Of a stretch of DNA of 64,000 nt, positions 8,753-17,694 are shown in pieces (the stretch's first letter is position 1; every line of letters begins with the position of its first letter). The stretch comes from Methanobacterium sp. BRmetb2 (lineage in GTDB: Archaea; Methanobacteriota; Methanobacteria; Methanobacteriales; Methanobacteriaceae). The position numbers and the translations under genes are program-made. The stretch spans positions 1,941,501 to 2,005,500 of the forward strand of contig CP022705.1 of the NCBI GenBank assembly GCA_003491285.1. The letters are read 5' to 3'. The notes under the pieces were generated by a model that worked only from the letters and a program-made list of their open reading frames with translations, ran no database searches and had not been told where the DNA came from.

Positions 8753-10719
8753 TATATTCCTCCTTTTCTAGTTTTTACTGCTTGACCTATATTGAAATCT
8801 ATAATTTCTTTACCATTCAAAACTGACTTACCAAAGGCCAATAAGTTATCATCACAATTTACAATTAGAACTTCATCATTGGCTCTAATATTCTTATCAC
8901 AATCTATAACGAATTTAGCAAATATACTTTTTCCTTCCAGTGCAAAAGGTTCAGCATCATCATTTACAACCACCCTATTTTTGGGATAATCAAGTCCTCT
9001 ATGCAGTCTTCTTGCACCTTCACTACTTAAAACAAAAACACCGTCACTGGCTCTTAAAGTTGCAATTAGCTTTTTACCATCAAACACGTGTCTTATTTTA
9101 CCTGTTTTTCTACTTCTTTCTATATTAATATCTCCATAAAAGAGCAGCTCACCAGCGTTAGATCCAAATTGATAATTAGCAATTCGTTTTATTTTGAACT
9201 TATCATCTCTGGTTAAATTAAATTTTTGATTTCCTTTGTATTCTTGTAGAAAATCCAGATTAAATGTATCAACAACTTCTTTAGAAGCGATAATTTCATG
9301 ATATTCTTCTATGTATTCTTCTACAAATGTCCCCACAAAATTCCTGGAATCATCATCTATAATTAATGGGGATTCGTTTTGAGCCAGAGGATACACCTCA
9401 TCAATCTCCAGTGGAATTATTCCAAAGGGAACATCAACAACAGCTATATCACATTCAGTTGACTCTTCTATTTCAGCATCATTTACCTTCCAAAGTAGAG
9501 TACCTAAATCATCAGATAAATATTTATGATATGGTTTCTTAGTTTTTGGAAGCAATAATAATATTTTACCTTTTTTCAGCCGATTAAGACGTTTTTGATG
9601 TCTGAAAACTTCTGGACGATTAACTGATTCTGGACCAGAATAAAAAAATGCAGATTTTTTATAGGCAGGATCATATTTGTCAATAATTGAGACATAATCT
9701 TTTAACTTCCTCAGAGCATTTAAAAGGTTGGGATGAGATTTGCATCTTTGTTCAACTAGTTCTAATAAGTTACCGTCTACTATGGACTGTTTTATTGTCC
9801 TTATTTCAGCAAAACTTATGTTTAGATTGTGTTGGGCTATTAAGTTTGATCTTTCACTTTTTTCCATACCTTTTAAATCGTCTGGAGTGTAATTTGTGCA
9901 AACATTACATGAGCAGGGCATTTCAACCAAATTTTCCAGTTTATAGGTGCCGTTGGGCATCATAATCCTATCATTTTCTGCGTATAAAATGTAAGCTGCT
10001 GAGTCAAAAAGATCACAGCCCATTGCTACTGCCAGAGAAAAGACCATAGGATGTCCGGCTCCCATAAGATGTCTTGGTTTAGAGTCCGGAAGATGAGTAA
10101 CAGAGGCCATGACTACATCCACCAAATCTGAGTATTTATAAGATTCTAATAAAGGAACTACTGCACCAATAGGATAAACATCAAAACTCATTTCACCTAA
10201 AACATCAGCACAATGAGACCTTAAATCAGAATAGGTTGAACCCTGAACAACCGAGTTAAGCATTAAATCTCCTTTAACGTTCAGAGCTTCTCGAGCCCTT
10301 TCAATGGTGATCTTTAAATCTTCCTTTGCCTTTTTCCTTGTAACAAATGGGGGGGTAGGAATGTCAAGTGAGGTTCCGATGTCGGTTCCTATTTTTTCCT
10401 GAAACTCTATGATTTCCTGGTTATTGACATCGATATCTCCATATGCAGACAGTTGAAAAGACCCGGAATCGGTGATGATTGGCCCTGAAAAATTTATTAA
10501 CTTGTGGACTCCATTTTTTAAAGCTTTTTCTTTTAATTCTTCATTTTTATAGATAATGTAAGCATTGGTGATTACCAATTCTGCTCCATATTTTTTAACA
10601 TCTATTGTTTGTTTTCCAGGATGTATTACTGGCATTAAAGCTGGTGTTTTAATTTTTCCATGGGGCGTTTTAAGGGTTCCCATCCTTCCCATAGCATCTT
10701 TATACTTAATTTCAAACAT
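8752..10719 (-). CDS. tgtA: tRNA-guanine(15) transglycosylase (archaeosine synthesis)
   Basis: Exchanges guanine-15 of archaeal tRNAs for preQ0, the first tRNA step of archaeosine formation. It is 655 aa, the archaeal TgtA length. The N-terminal catalytic barrel includes ITDSGSFQLSAYG (nucleophile/recognition Asp region) and the zinc site CSCNVCTNYTPDDL with its Cys cluster near residue 275. The C-terminal region ends in a PUA domain (about 575-650; VVVNDDAEPFALEGKSIFAK). The ATG at 10719 (MFEIKYKDAMG) is preferred over the upstream TTG because it matches the family N-terminus and follows GAGGA. First gene of the leftward run ahead of nac. Confidence 0.93.
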   Translation of the reverse strand: MFEIKYKDAMGRMGTLKTPHGKIKTPALMPVIHPGKQTIDVKKYGAELVITNAYIIYKNEELKEKALKNGVHKLINFSGPIITDSGSFQLSAYGDIDVNNQEIIEFQEKIGTDIGTSLDIPTPPFVTRKKAKEDLKITIERAREALNVKGDLMLNSVVQGSTYSDLRSHCADVLGEMSFDVYPIGAVVPLLESYKYSDLVDVVMASVTHLPDSKPRHLMGAGHPMVFSLAVAMGCDLFDSAAYILYAENDRIMMPNGTYKLENLVEMPCSCNVCTNYTPDDLKGMEKSERSNLIAQHNLNISFAEIRTIKQSIVDGNLLELVEQRCKSHPNLLNALRKLKDYVSIIDKYDPAYKKSAFFYSGPESVNRPEVFRHQKRLNRLKKGKILLLLPKTKKPYHKYLSDDLGTLLWKVNDAEIEESTECDIAVVDVPFGIIPLEIDEVYPLAQNESPLIIDDDSRNFVGTFVEEYIEEYHEIIASKEVVDTFNLDFLQEYKGNQKFNLTRDDKFKIKRIANYQFGSNAGELLFYGDINIERSRKTGKIRHVFDGKKLIATLRASDGVFVLSSEGARRLHRGLDYPKNRVVVNDDAEPFALEGKSIFAKFVIDCDKNIRANDEVLIVNCDDNLLAFGKSVLNGKEIIDFNIGQAVKTRKGGI

Positions 10720-10774
10720 GATAATCTTCCTCAATAAATGTATTAGTAATACTATTATTACAATATTTATGTGA

Positions 10775-11998
10775 CTAATTAGTAATGTTATATAATCTTT
10801 TTTCCATTTCCATTATTCTCTCTTTAGAACTTTTATATTTTCTAAGTCCACAACCACATATGCAATCTGTGAATTGGGGACAAACAATATAAAGTGCTTC
10901 TTTTGATTTCAAATCACTAATACTCATTTTATTCAAATGTTTTAAGACCCTTCTTTTTAAACGAGGGTTTTCAATATCTTCAGATAAATATGTGGGGGTT
11001 CTAACAGTTGAAGGTAATTTTTCTACTCCTCTTACTCTTTTACGTTCTATTTCACGTCTTTTACTTATTTTAGATGTGGAAGTCTTCATTTGGGGATCTC
11101 GATATGGCACACCTGCATCAGACAATGCAATCATGCGTTCATCTTCAACAGAAAGGGGTTTATCAATATTATTTAATGTCGGAGAAGCTATTGTTCCACC
11201 TTTCCTTCTAAATGCAGGACCTTCACCCACATGAAAACCGGATTTAATAAGGCCATATCTAACTGGAGCGGCTGATGTATAGGTCAAAATCATTCCATCA
11301 TTTTTTAAAAGTATTTTTAATCCCCTTAGAAACTCCAGTGAAAATAATTCTGGAGATTTAGAGGGACTAAACGGGTCTAAAAATATTATATCATAATCAG
11401 CTTTTACCAGATTTTTAATCACGTCACGGGCATCATCATAGAAAATCCTAATTTTAATGTCATCATAGATATCCTTTTTATCAATCTTTTCTTTCTTATT
11501 TTTTAAAAACCCATCATCATATAAACTATCCTCTGCAGCCTTTTTAATGATTTTATAAGATTCAATTGGACTTGGGATTAACAATGATGCAGCCATAGTT
11601 TCTTTAGATATTTCTACCATATCAATTTGAATTTTTATGCTACCATTTTTCTTTTTTAAGTATTCAATAGAAGCCGCAGCATTATAACCTAATCCACTAC
11701 ATAAATCCAATATTTTTATATGGTTTTTGTATTCCATTTTAGAGGGTATAACATATTTATTAAGTGATTCTTTTATTGCACCATGATGGGTGTGCATAGT
11801 TTCAGAGTTACCATCTAAAAGCCCTGATCTTAAGGTGTAAGATCCATCCTCAGTTAGGATTAGATGGTCCTTTAGAAGTCTTTTTGCATCTTCTCGTGCA
11901 GCCGTATTTCCATTATTTTCCATATAAAAGCAGTTGGATATAATAGTTAGTGCTTCCTTTGCAGGTTTTAAAGGAAGATAATTTTTCTTTAAACTCAT
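10775..11998 (-). CDS. MnmC-like SAM-dependent methyltransferase (putative tRNA-modifying)
   Basis: A 407-aa Rossmann methyltransferase. Motif I is ILDLCSGLGYNAAAS near residue 110. The MnmC-like acidic block YDIIFLDPFSPSKSPELFS follows near 220, with TYTSAAPVRYGL after it. This pattern is that of the methyltransferase domain of MnmC, which completes mnm5-type modification of wobble uridine-34; the oxidase half is absent. The C-terminal tail has a Cys cluster (CPQFTDCICGCG), suggestive of a metal site. It lies 55 bp upstream of the tgtA start on the same strand. The tRNA substrate is inferred. Confidence 0.75.
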   Translation of the reverse strand: MSLKKNYLPLKPAKEALTIISNCFYMENNGNTAAREDAKRLLKDHLILTEDGSYTLRSGLLDGNSETMHTHHGAIKESLNKYVIPSKMEYKNHIKILDLCSGLGYNAAASIEYLKKKNGSIKIQIDMVEISKETMAASLLIPSPIESYKIIKKAAEDSLYDDGFLKNKKEKIDKKDIYDDIKIRIFYDDARDVIKNLVKADYDIIFLDPFSPSKSPELFSLEFLRGLKILLKNDGMILTYTSAAPVRYGLIKSGFHVGEGPAFRRKGGTIASPTLNNIDKPLSVEDERMIALSDAGVPYRDPQMKTSTSKISKRREIERKRVRGVEKLPSTVRTPTYLSEDIENPRLKRRVLKHLNKMSISDLKSKEALYIVCPQFTDCICGCGLRKYKSSKERIMEMEKRLYNITN

Positions 11999-12188
11999 TG
12001 AAAATAGTATATCTTTTTTACTAAATAAGTGGTATATATAAATAGACTTAATATGATTTCAATTAAGAATAATAATTAAAAAGGTATTTGTTTATGATAT
12101 GATTAAATAATTCTGCTGTAAGAATAATAATTATTTAAAATATCTTTTATATTTAAAATGGCTATTTATCAGTTAAATATTCAATTTG

Positions 12189-13319
12189 ATGGTTAAAATG
12201 AGAATATGTATTGTTTCAGATTTTTTCATCCCTCATTATAATGGTGGAGGAGAAAGACGTTATTATGAGATTGCCAGAAGAATGGTAGAGAAAGGACATT
12301 CAGTAGACTTGGTCTGCATGAGAATTCAAGGTGTAAATTCAAGGGAAATTATAGATGGAATAAATATACACCATATAGGCCCTGCCATTAGAAAACCACC
12401 TTATAGGAATGTATTTGATTTCATATACTTTATTTTATCAGCTTTTTGGTGGATAATTTCCCATGATTATGATGTTATTGATGCTCAAACCTACGTCCCA
12501 TTGGTACCTGGATTTTTTGCTGCTAAAATTAAAGGGAAAAAAGTTATAGGTACTATCCATGATGTAAGCTCTCCTGAACAGGACCAATGGTTAATTTTAT
12601 TTGGATTAGCATCAATTTTCGAGAAAATACTGGTTAAACTACCCTTTAATAAAATTATAACTGTTAGTAAATCTACTAAAAAGGCTTTAATTGAAAATTA
12701 CCATGTAAATCCAGAAAGGATCCAAGTTGTGCATAATGGAGTGGATTTGGAGTGGATTGATTCACTGGAAATTGATGAAAAATATGAAAACTCCATAATA
12801 TACGTGGGACGTTTAGCTCCCCATAAACACGTGGATGATCTTATACGCTCCGTGAAGTTTCTAAAAGAGGGATTACCTAATATTAAATTGAGAATAGTAG
12901 GAGACGGAGTTGAAAGGGAAAGTTTAATTAAATTAGTAAAAGACTTTAAACTAGATAAAAATATTGAATTTTTAGGTGAAATTGATTATACGGATGTTAT
13001 ATTGGAAATGAAAAAATCGAATGTATTAGCTTTACCATCTACCCGAGAAGGTTTTGGTATGGTACTTGCCGAAGCTGGTGCTTGTAGAATCCCAGTTGTC
13101 ACATATAATGTGGGGGGTGTGGTGGAGGTTGTTGAAGATGGAAAAAATGGTTTTTTAGTAGAACCCCGTGATATAAGAGCAATGACAGAAAAAATTCACT
13201 TTTTAATTTCTAGTAATAATAGTATGAAAGAAATGGGTGATTATGGATATAGAAAGGTGAATAGCCTATTTCAATGGGATAAAATAGTGCAGCATATTAT
13301 TGGATTATACAGTGATTGA
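12189..13319 (+). CDS. Glycosyltransferase family 4 (GT-B fold)
   Basis: Retaining sugar transferase of about 376 aa. The N-terminal domain begins RICIVSDFFIPHYNGGGE, the usual GT4 opening with a Gly-rich acceptor loop. The donor-binding domain has YVGRLAPHKHVDDLIRS, VGDGVERESL and the EX7E-type segment STREGFGMVLAEAG. No signal peptide, so it acts at the cytoplasmic membrane face. The ATG at 12189 is chosen; the ATG at 12198 is equally possible, as neither has a strong ribosome binding site. It is first of four same-strand surface-glycan genes. Confidence 0.88.
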   Translation: MVKMRICIVSDFFIPHYNGGGERRYYEIARRMVEKGHSVDLVCMRIQGVNSREIIDGINIHHIGPAIRKPPYRNVFDFIYFILSAFWWIISHDYDVIDAQTYVPLVPGFFAAKIKGKKVIGTIHDVSSPEQDQWLILFGLASIFEKILVKLPFNKIITVSKSTKKALIENYHVNPERIQVVHNGVDLEWIDSLEIDEKYENSIIYVGRLAPHKHVDDLIRSVKFLKEGLPNIKLRIVGDGVERESLIKLVKDFKLDKNIEFLGEIDYTDVILEMKKSNVLALPSTREGFGMVLAEAGACRIPVVTYNVGGVVEVVEDGKNGFLVEPRDIRAMTEKIHFLISSNNSMKEMGDYGYRKVNSLFQWDKIVQHIIGLYSD

Positions 13320-13320
13320 A

Positions 13321-14001
13321 ATGGAAGGAAAATATAACAAATCTTATTTTGACACTCCTATCATGGATGAAGAAGTAGCACTTAGCCGGGAAGGATATCA
13401 AAAGATTGTTAAGGAAGTTATAATCGATCTTCCCAAAAATAGTAAAATTTTGGATGTTGGATGTGGCCGTGGAGCTCATCTTAAAGATTTTAATAAGGTA
13501 CGTCCTGATTTGAAGTTGTATGGTGTGGATATAGGGGATGTTGAAGAGTATTTGCCTGATTTTATAAATTTCTATAAAACATCTGCAGATAATTTACCAT
13601 TTAAAAATGAAGAATTTGATTTTGTAATTTGTTTCCATGTTTTAGAGCATGTTTTTAATCCAGAAAAATGTTTATTAGAATTTAATCGAGTCTTGAAAGA
13701 AAGAGGAGTAACATATATAGAAGCTCCCTATTTCAAAACAACAACAATACCTGATGGTATTATGAATTTTTGGAGTGATCCAACCCATATCCGACCTTAC
13801 AATCATAGTTCTTTTCAGAGGATCTTAACGGAAACCGGATTTGATATATTAAAAATGAGGGTGTGGAGATCATGGTTCACAATTTTACTGGGACCTTATC
13901 TGATCTTGAAAAGAATTTTTTTAAATGATCGAGATGCATTATCTACCTTCTGTGCGCACATGGTGGGACATTCAATTGGCGCTTTTGCAAAAAAATTATA
14001 G
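13321..14001 (+). CDS. Class I SAM-dependent methyltransferase
   Basis: A 226-aa methyltransferase with motif I ILDVGCGRGAHLKDF (about 41-55), YGVDIGDV at motif II, and FDFVICFHVLEHV at motif IV/post-I, as in the Methyltransf_11 group. The C-terminal 60 residues are hydrophobic and basic, which could give peripheral membrane contact. It starts one base after the stop of the preceding glycosyltransferase, and a glycosyltransferase follows, so the probable substrate is a glycan or glycolipid. The ATG at 13321 avoids the overlap implied by an upstream TTG. Confidence 0.85.
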   Translation: MEGKYNKSYFDTPIMDEEVALSREGYQKIVKEVIIDLPKNSKILDVGCGRGAHLKDFNKVRPDLKLYGVDIGDVEEYLPDFINFYKTSADNLPFKNEEFDFVICFHVLEHVFNPEKCLLEFNRVLKERGVTYIEAPYFKTTTIPDGIMNFWSDPTHIRPYNHSSFQRILTETGFDILKMRVWRSWFTILLGPYLILKRIFLNDRDALSTFCAHMVGHSIGAFAKKL

Positions 14002-14012
14002 AGTGATAAAAA

Positions 14013-15008
14013 GTGACTGAGACCTATATTATTACGCCAAATTATAATGGGAATGATTTTTTAAAAAATTACTTTGAATCTGTACTAGAACAGACTTACA
14101 CTAATTTTAAAGTAATATTTATTGATAATTCAACTAATCAAGACAGTTACAATTATATAAAACAGTTTTATGGTGAAAAATTAGACAAAGGTAAAATAAT
14201 ACTAGTAAATACTCCCGAAAATTATGGATTTGCTAAATCTAATAATTTAGGAATTAAAATGGCTTTTAAAGACACTGAATGTAAATATATTATATGTTTA
14301 AATAATGATACTCGCGTAAAACCAGATTTTTTGAAAGAATTGATTATATCCATAGAAAAACATCCTGAAGCAGCTAGTATTCAGTCTAAAATGATTTGGG
14401 GTACAGATCCCAATCTTATAGATTCTGTGGGTCTTGAATATTCAAAAAATGGGTTGGGTTTTAACCGGGGTGCCTATGAATCAGTAGAAAAATACAAGGA
14501 AGAAGTGGAAATATTTGGATCTTGTGCTGGTGCATGTTTGTTTAGAAGAGACTCCCTTGAGGATGTTAAGATAGATGATGAATATTTTGATGAGGATTTT
14601 TTCGCTTATTATGAAGATTTTGACTTAGCATTAAGATTAAGATGGGCTGGCTGGTCATCATGGTATTCTCCTCGAGCTATAGTTTACCATTATAAAGGGG
14701 GCACTGGTGGAATAAAATCAGATTTTACTATTTATCATAATTGGAGAAATTATACCTGGACTGTATTTAAGAATATTCCAACTTTTTACCTGGTTAAATA
14801 TGGAGTTTTAATTTTTTTAACTGAATTAATGCAGCTGTTTATCAACATTACCCGTAAGAAAATGAAAACAATATTTAAGGCAAAAATTGATGCTTACAGC
14901 AGTATTGGTAAATTTTTTAAAAAGAAAGATAAAATAAGAAAGCGAGTTGAGTTTAAAGAACTGGAAAAATGGTTTATTACCAAATGGAAAGTTAAGATTC
15001 CTGATTAA
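14013..15008 (+). CDS. Glycosyltransferase family 2 (GT-A fold)
   Basis: A 331-aa rhamnosyltransferase-like GT2 enzyme. The N-terminus YIITPNYNGNDFLKNY is the nucleotide-binding opening; CLNNDTRVKPDFL carries the DxD-like metal motif near residue 100; and FDEDFFAYYEDFDLALR is the catalytic/acceptor block. The C-terminal region has one hydrophobic stretch (about 255-275) that may dip into the membrane, then a Lys-rich tail. It starts at GTG 14013, preceded by GAGTGATAA. It is third in the cluster. Confidence 0.88.
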   Translation: MTETYIITPNYNGNDFLKNYFESVLEQTYTNFKVIFIDNSTNQDSYNYIKQFYGEKLDKGKIILVNTPENYGFAKSNNLGIKMAFKDTECKYIICLNNDTRVKPDFLKELIISIEKHPEAASIQSKMIWGTDPNLIDSVGLEYSKNGLGFNRGAYESVEKYKEEVEIFGSCAGACLFRRDSLEDVKIDDEYFDEDFFAYYEDFDLALRLRWAGWSSWYSPRAIVYHYKGGTGGIKSDFTIYHNWRNYTWTVFKNIPTFYLVKYGVLIFLTELMQLFINITRKKMKTIFKAKIDAYSSIGKFFKKKDKIRKRVEFKELEKWFITKWKVKIPD

Positions 15009-15033
15009 TATTACTAAAGTGACTTGTGATTTC

Positions 15034-15774
15034 ATGATATCTGTTATCTGTGTTTGTAATGACAAAGATATTTTCAATAAGTGTCTAATGAAAAGTTTAA
15101 ATGCTCAAACTTATAATTATGAACTTATTTTAGTAGATAATACTCAACAAATTTTTAAATCAGCTGCAAAAGCTTTAAATTATGCAGCTAGAGATGCAAA
15201 AGGGAAATATTTGATGTTTACTCATCAAGATGTTTATCTAGCTTCTGAAACTTTCTTGGAAGATTTGGAAAATATATTACCTAAATTAAATGATCTTGGC
15301 ATTGCTGGTTTTGCAGGAGTTTCAAATAAAATAAAAGGTGTTATATCCAATATGGAACATGGTACTCCACCTGAGCTTGCAGGTAAAAATAAGATAGAAG
15401 AACCAGTTCCGGTACAGACTCTGGATGAATTTTTGTTTATAATACCCAGAACCGTTTTCAAACATCTAAAATTCGATGAAAAATGTTGTGACAATTGGCA
15501 TTTATACGCTGTGGATTACTGTTTGTCGTTAAATGAATATGGTTTAAATGTATATGTTCTTCCATTTAAGACATATCACTTGTCTCCAGGATATTCTATG
15601 GATAAAAATTATGATATAATTCTTAAAAGGTTGTTGAAAAAACATAAACAAAATTATGACTGGATATACACCTCTTTAGGAAATTATAACACGTTTTATC
15701 CTCTTTCACTTCAAAAAATTGCAAAAAAAATTTTTATTCCCTTTTTAAAGAAGGTGGGTTTGTGGGAATATTAA
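15034..15774 (+). CDS. Glycosyltransferase family 2-like protein
   Basis: A 246-aa GT-A-like protein. It opens MISVICVCNDKDIFNKCL, contains FTHQDVYL where GT2 enzymes have the DxD motif, and later has DNWHLYAVDYCL. HQD instead of DxD suggests an atypical metal site, a feature seen in several capsule/LPS GT2 relatives. The ATG at 15034 is chosen because TTGTGATTTC precedes it, and the longer reading overlaps the upstream gene. It is last of the four-gene glycan cluster. Donor and acceptor unknown. Confidence 0.75.
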   Translation: MISVICVCNDKDIFNKCLMKSLNAQTYNYELILVDNTQQIFKSAAKALNYAARDAKGKYLMFTHQDVYLASETFLEDLENILPKLNDLGIAGFAGVSNKIKGVISNMEHGTPPELAGKNKIEEPVPVQTLDEFLFIIPRTVFKHLKFDEKCCDNWHLYAVDYCLSLNEYGLNVYVLPFKTYHLSPGYSMDKNYDIILKRLLKKHKQNYDWIYTSLGNYNTFYPLSLQKIAKKIFIPFLKKVGLWEY

Positions 15775-15943
15775 TTAATATAGAATCTAAATCTAGTAAA
15801 GTAAATAAATAATCGTTTAACTCAATTTTTTAATTATCAACAACCCATAATAATTAATAGACATTTCGATAATTAACCACTAATTTTCGTTATTCCATGT
15901 TTTTAAAACATCATTAGACTCTTAAAAAAAATTGTGTATAATT

Positions 15944-15967
15944 CGATATGTTTATATATTCATATCG
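15944..15967. promoter_or_regulatory. Inverted repeat around the TATA box of the ferredoxin/FwdF operon
   Basis: CGATATG at 15944-15950 and CATATCG at 15961-15967 form perfect 7-bp arms around TTTATATATT, a strong archaeal TATA box. Two outer bases also pair. A protein bound to the arms would mask TBP. The CG..TAT arms resemble the general look of ModE operators, and a ModE-like regulator is encoded downstream at 17695. That link is inference. Confidence 0.6.
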
Positions 15968-16008
15968 TATAAGTATAGTATTAACATATGGAACTGATGG
16001 TGGTAATC

Positions 16009-16200
16009 ATGCCAGTAGAAATAGATATGGAAAAATGTGGAAAAATCAAAGACTGCCCAGGCGAAGGTCTGTGCATCAAACTCTGTGAACAGGGTGCATT
16101 AGTAGATGAAGAGGGAGAACTGGTTTTATATCCTGATAAATGTGATGACTGTGACTTATGCATCACTAACTGCCCTAACCAGGCCATATCAAAGGTTTAA
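16009..16200 (+). CDS. Small ferredoxin, two [4Fe-4S] clusters (63 aa)
   Basis: Electron carrier with two cysteine sets. The first is irregular (Cys10-x5-Cys16-x5-Cys22-x3-Cys26), the second is the standard CDDCDLCITNCP. The first spacing differs from ordinary CxxCxxCxxxCP, so one cluster may have altered potential or be non-cubane. The ATG at 16009 is chosen because GGTGGTAATC precedes it directly; two upstream in-frame ATGs lack such a site. It is cotranscribed with the FwdF-type polyferredoxin 20 bp downstream, its likely partner. It does not match my memory of FwdG closely enough to use that symbol. Confidence 0.85.
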   Translation: MPVEIDMEKCGKIKDCPGEGLCIKLCEQGALVDEEGELVLYPDKCDDCDLCITNCPNQAISKV

Positions 16201-16220
16201 ATCTAATGTGGGGAATAATA

Positions 16221-17210
16221 ATGAGTACTGTAGAAAGAGATGGGAACGAAAAACGTTCCCTGGATTATATCAGCGATAAATGCGTAGGCTGTGGTATATG
16301 TACAGATATATGTCCTACAGAATCCTTAAGGCTTGGTCCTGTGTTACCCATAGCTAGAGGATTAGTTGATATGGACTATGTCAATGTAAATAAAGATAAC
16401 TGCGTTTTGTGCGGTTTATGTGCTTCTGCATGTCCTTTTGAAGCATTTGAATTCAAAATAAATGATACAAGCATCAAAGATATTGATGCATACCCTCAAT
16501 GGAAACACACTGCAACCATTGACAACGAAAAGTGCTTATATTGTAAGGCATGTGAAATTACATGCCCTCAAAATGCAATAACTGTTAAAAGAGAGTTACC
16601 CAAACGTTCTAAACTTGTGACGGGCGAAATCGAAATAAACAAAGATGAATGCATCTACTGTGGAATATGCGAGGAGATGTGTCCACCCCAGGCCATATCC
16701 ATCAGCAGAAAAACACCCCTAGATCGTGACATTACAGTGGATGAAGATAAATGTGTTTACTGTATGGTGTGTAAACAAGCTTGTCCAGTTGACGCCATTA
16801 AAGCTACATGTACCTCATGTTCTTGTGGTGAATACCAGTTAGATCCAGAAGATGCAAAAATCAAGGGAACAACCATCTTACAAGAAGATTCATGCATTAA
16901 TTGTGGTTGGTGTCAGGATATCTGTCCGGTGGACGCAGTTAAAGTCATAAAACCCTTTGAAGGAGAAATTTTACTGGACACCACAGAATGTAAAGGTGAA
17001 TCATGCCACGCCTGTGTGGATGTGTGTCCCTGTAATGCAGCCAGCATTGTTGATGATAAATCATCTATTGAAAACAAATTTTGTATCCTCTGCGGTGCCT
17101 GCACTAAAGTATGTCCACAAAACTGCATCAGCATAAAAAGGGATAAGCTTAACTTAGAAAATATTCGCTCCAAATCATGGCAAAATAAGTTAAGTAGCTT
17201 GATTGATTGA
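16221..17210 (+). CDS. fwdF: Polyferredoxin, FwdF-type (formylmethanofuran dehydrogenase electron-transfer subunit)
   Basis: A 329-aa polyferredoxin. I count eight cluster motifs: CVGCGICTDICP, CVLCGLCASACP, CLYCKACEITCP, CIYCGICEEMCP, CVYCMVCKQACP, CINCGWCQDICP, CKGESCHACVDVCP and CILCGACTKVCP. An extra CTSCSC lies between the fifth and sixth. Eight [4Fe-4S] clusters at this length is the known design of FwdF, which wires formylmethanofuran dehydrogenase (CO2 to formylmethanofuran) to heterodisulfide reductase. The catalytic fwd/fmd genes do not follow, so this is a detached copy or a related polyferredoxin. The ATG at 16221 follows GGGGAATA; an in-frame ATG at 16206 is possible. Confidence 0.8.
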   Translation: MSTVERDGNEKRSLDYISDKCVGCGICTDICPTESLRLGPVLPIARGLVDMDYVNVNKDNCVLCGLCASACPFEAFEFKINDTSIKDIDAYPQWKHTATIDNEKCLYCKACEITCPQNAITVKRELPKRSKLVTGEIEINKDECIYCGICEEMCPPQAISISRKTPLDRDITVDEDKCVYCMVCKQACPVDAIKATCTSCSCGEYQLDPEDAKIKGTTILQEDSCINCGWCQDICPVDAVKVIKPFEGEILLDTTECKGESCHACVDVCPCNAASIVDDKSSIENKFCILCGACTKVCPQNCISIKRDKLNLENIRSKSWQNKLSSLID

Positions 17211-17694
17211 AGTTTCCCTTTTATTTCTCTATTTCAATCATTCACTCTTAATTTTATGAATCTAATTTAAGATACTTATTTTTTTCTCTTATTAAAATAC
17301 TGATATACAATATTAGACTATGTTACTTTATAAATATGGATTTTTAACTAGTTATTTTAAGTTTTTTTGATATGTATTTTTAATTTTTTTGTAAAAACGT
17401 AAATTAAATAAAATATTATGGGCATATAGTTAAAAAAATGATATAATCAGCTATCTAAATTTGGAACTCATAAAACTGATTTCATCCAGTTTGTAGTTAG
17501 CTGTTTAATGGGTAAAGTTATAAAACTAATATACACAAATATTATTTAATATCGTGATTATAATACTATATCAAATTGCAATATATTATATGGGTAATTC
17601 TCCAAGGATATTAACACTTTTAGCTAATTCTTCTAAATGTTCTTCTGATAAGAGATTGTGGAGTAACGAAAAAATAATCTGGTGGAGGCATTAA
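17211..17694. other. 484-bp intergenic stretch
   Basis: AT-rich, with a T-rich likely termination zone just after fwdF (about 17217-17240). No tRNA or convincing gene. A minus-strand open stretch at about 17591-17680 reads like the C-terminus of a protein (SEEHLEELAKSVNILGELP, then stop) but has no start codon. The half-site ATATCGT recurs at about 17548-17554, within 150 bp of the ModE-like gene. Confidence 0.5.
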
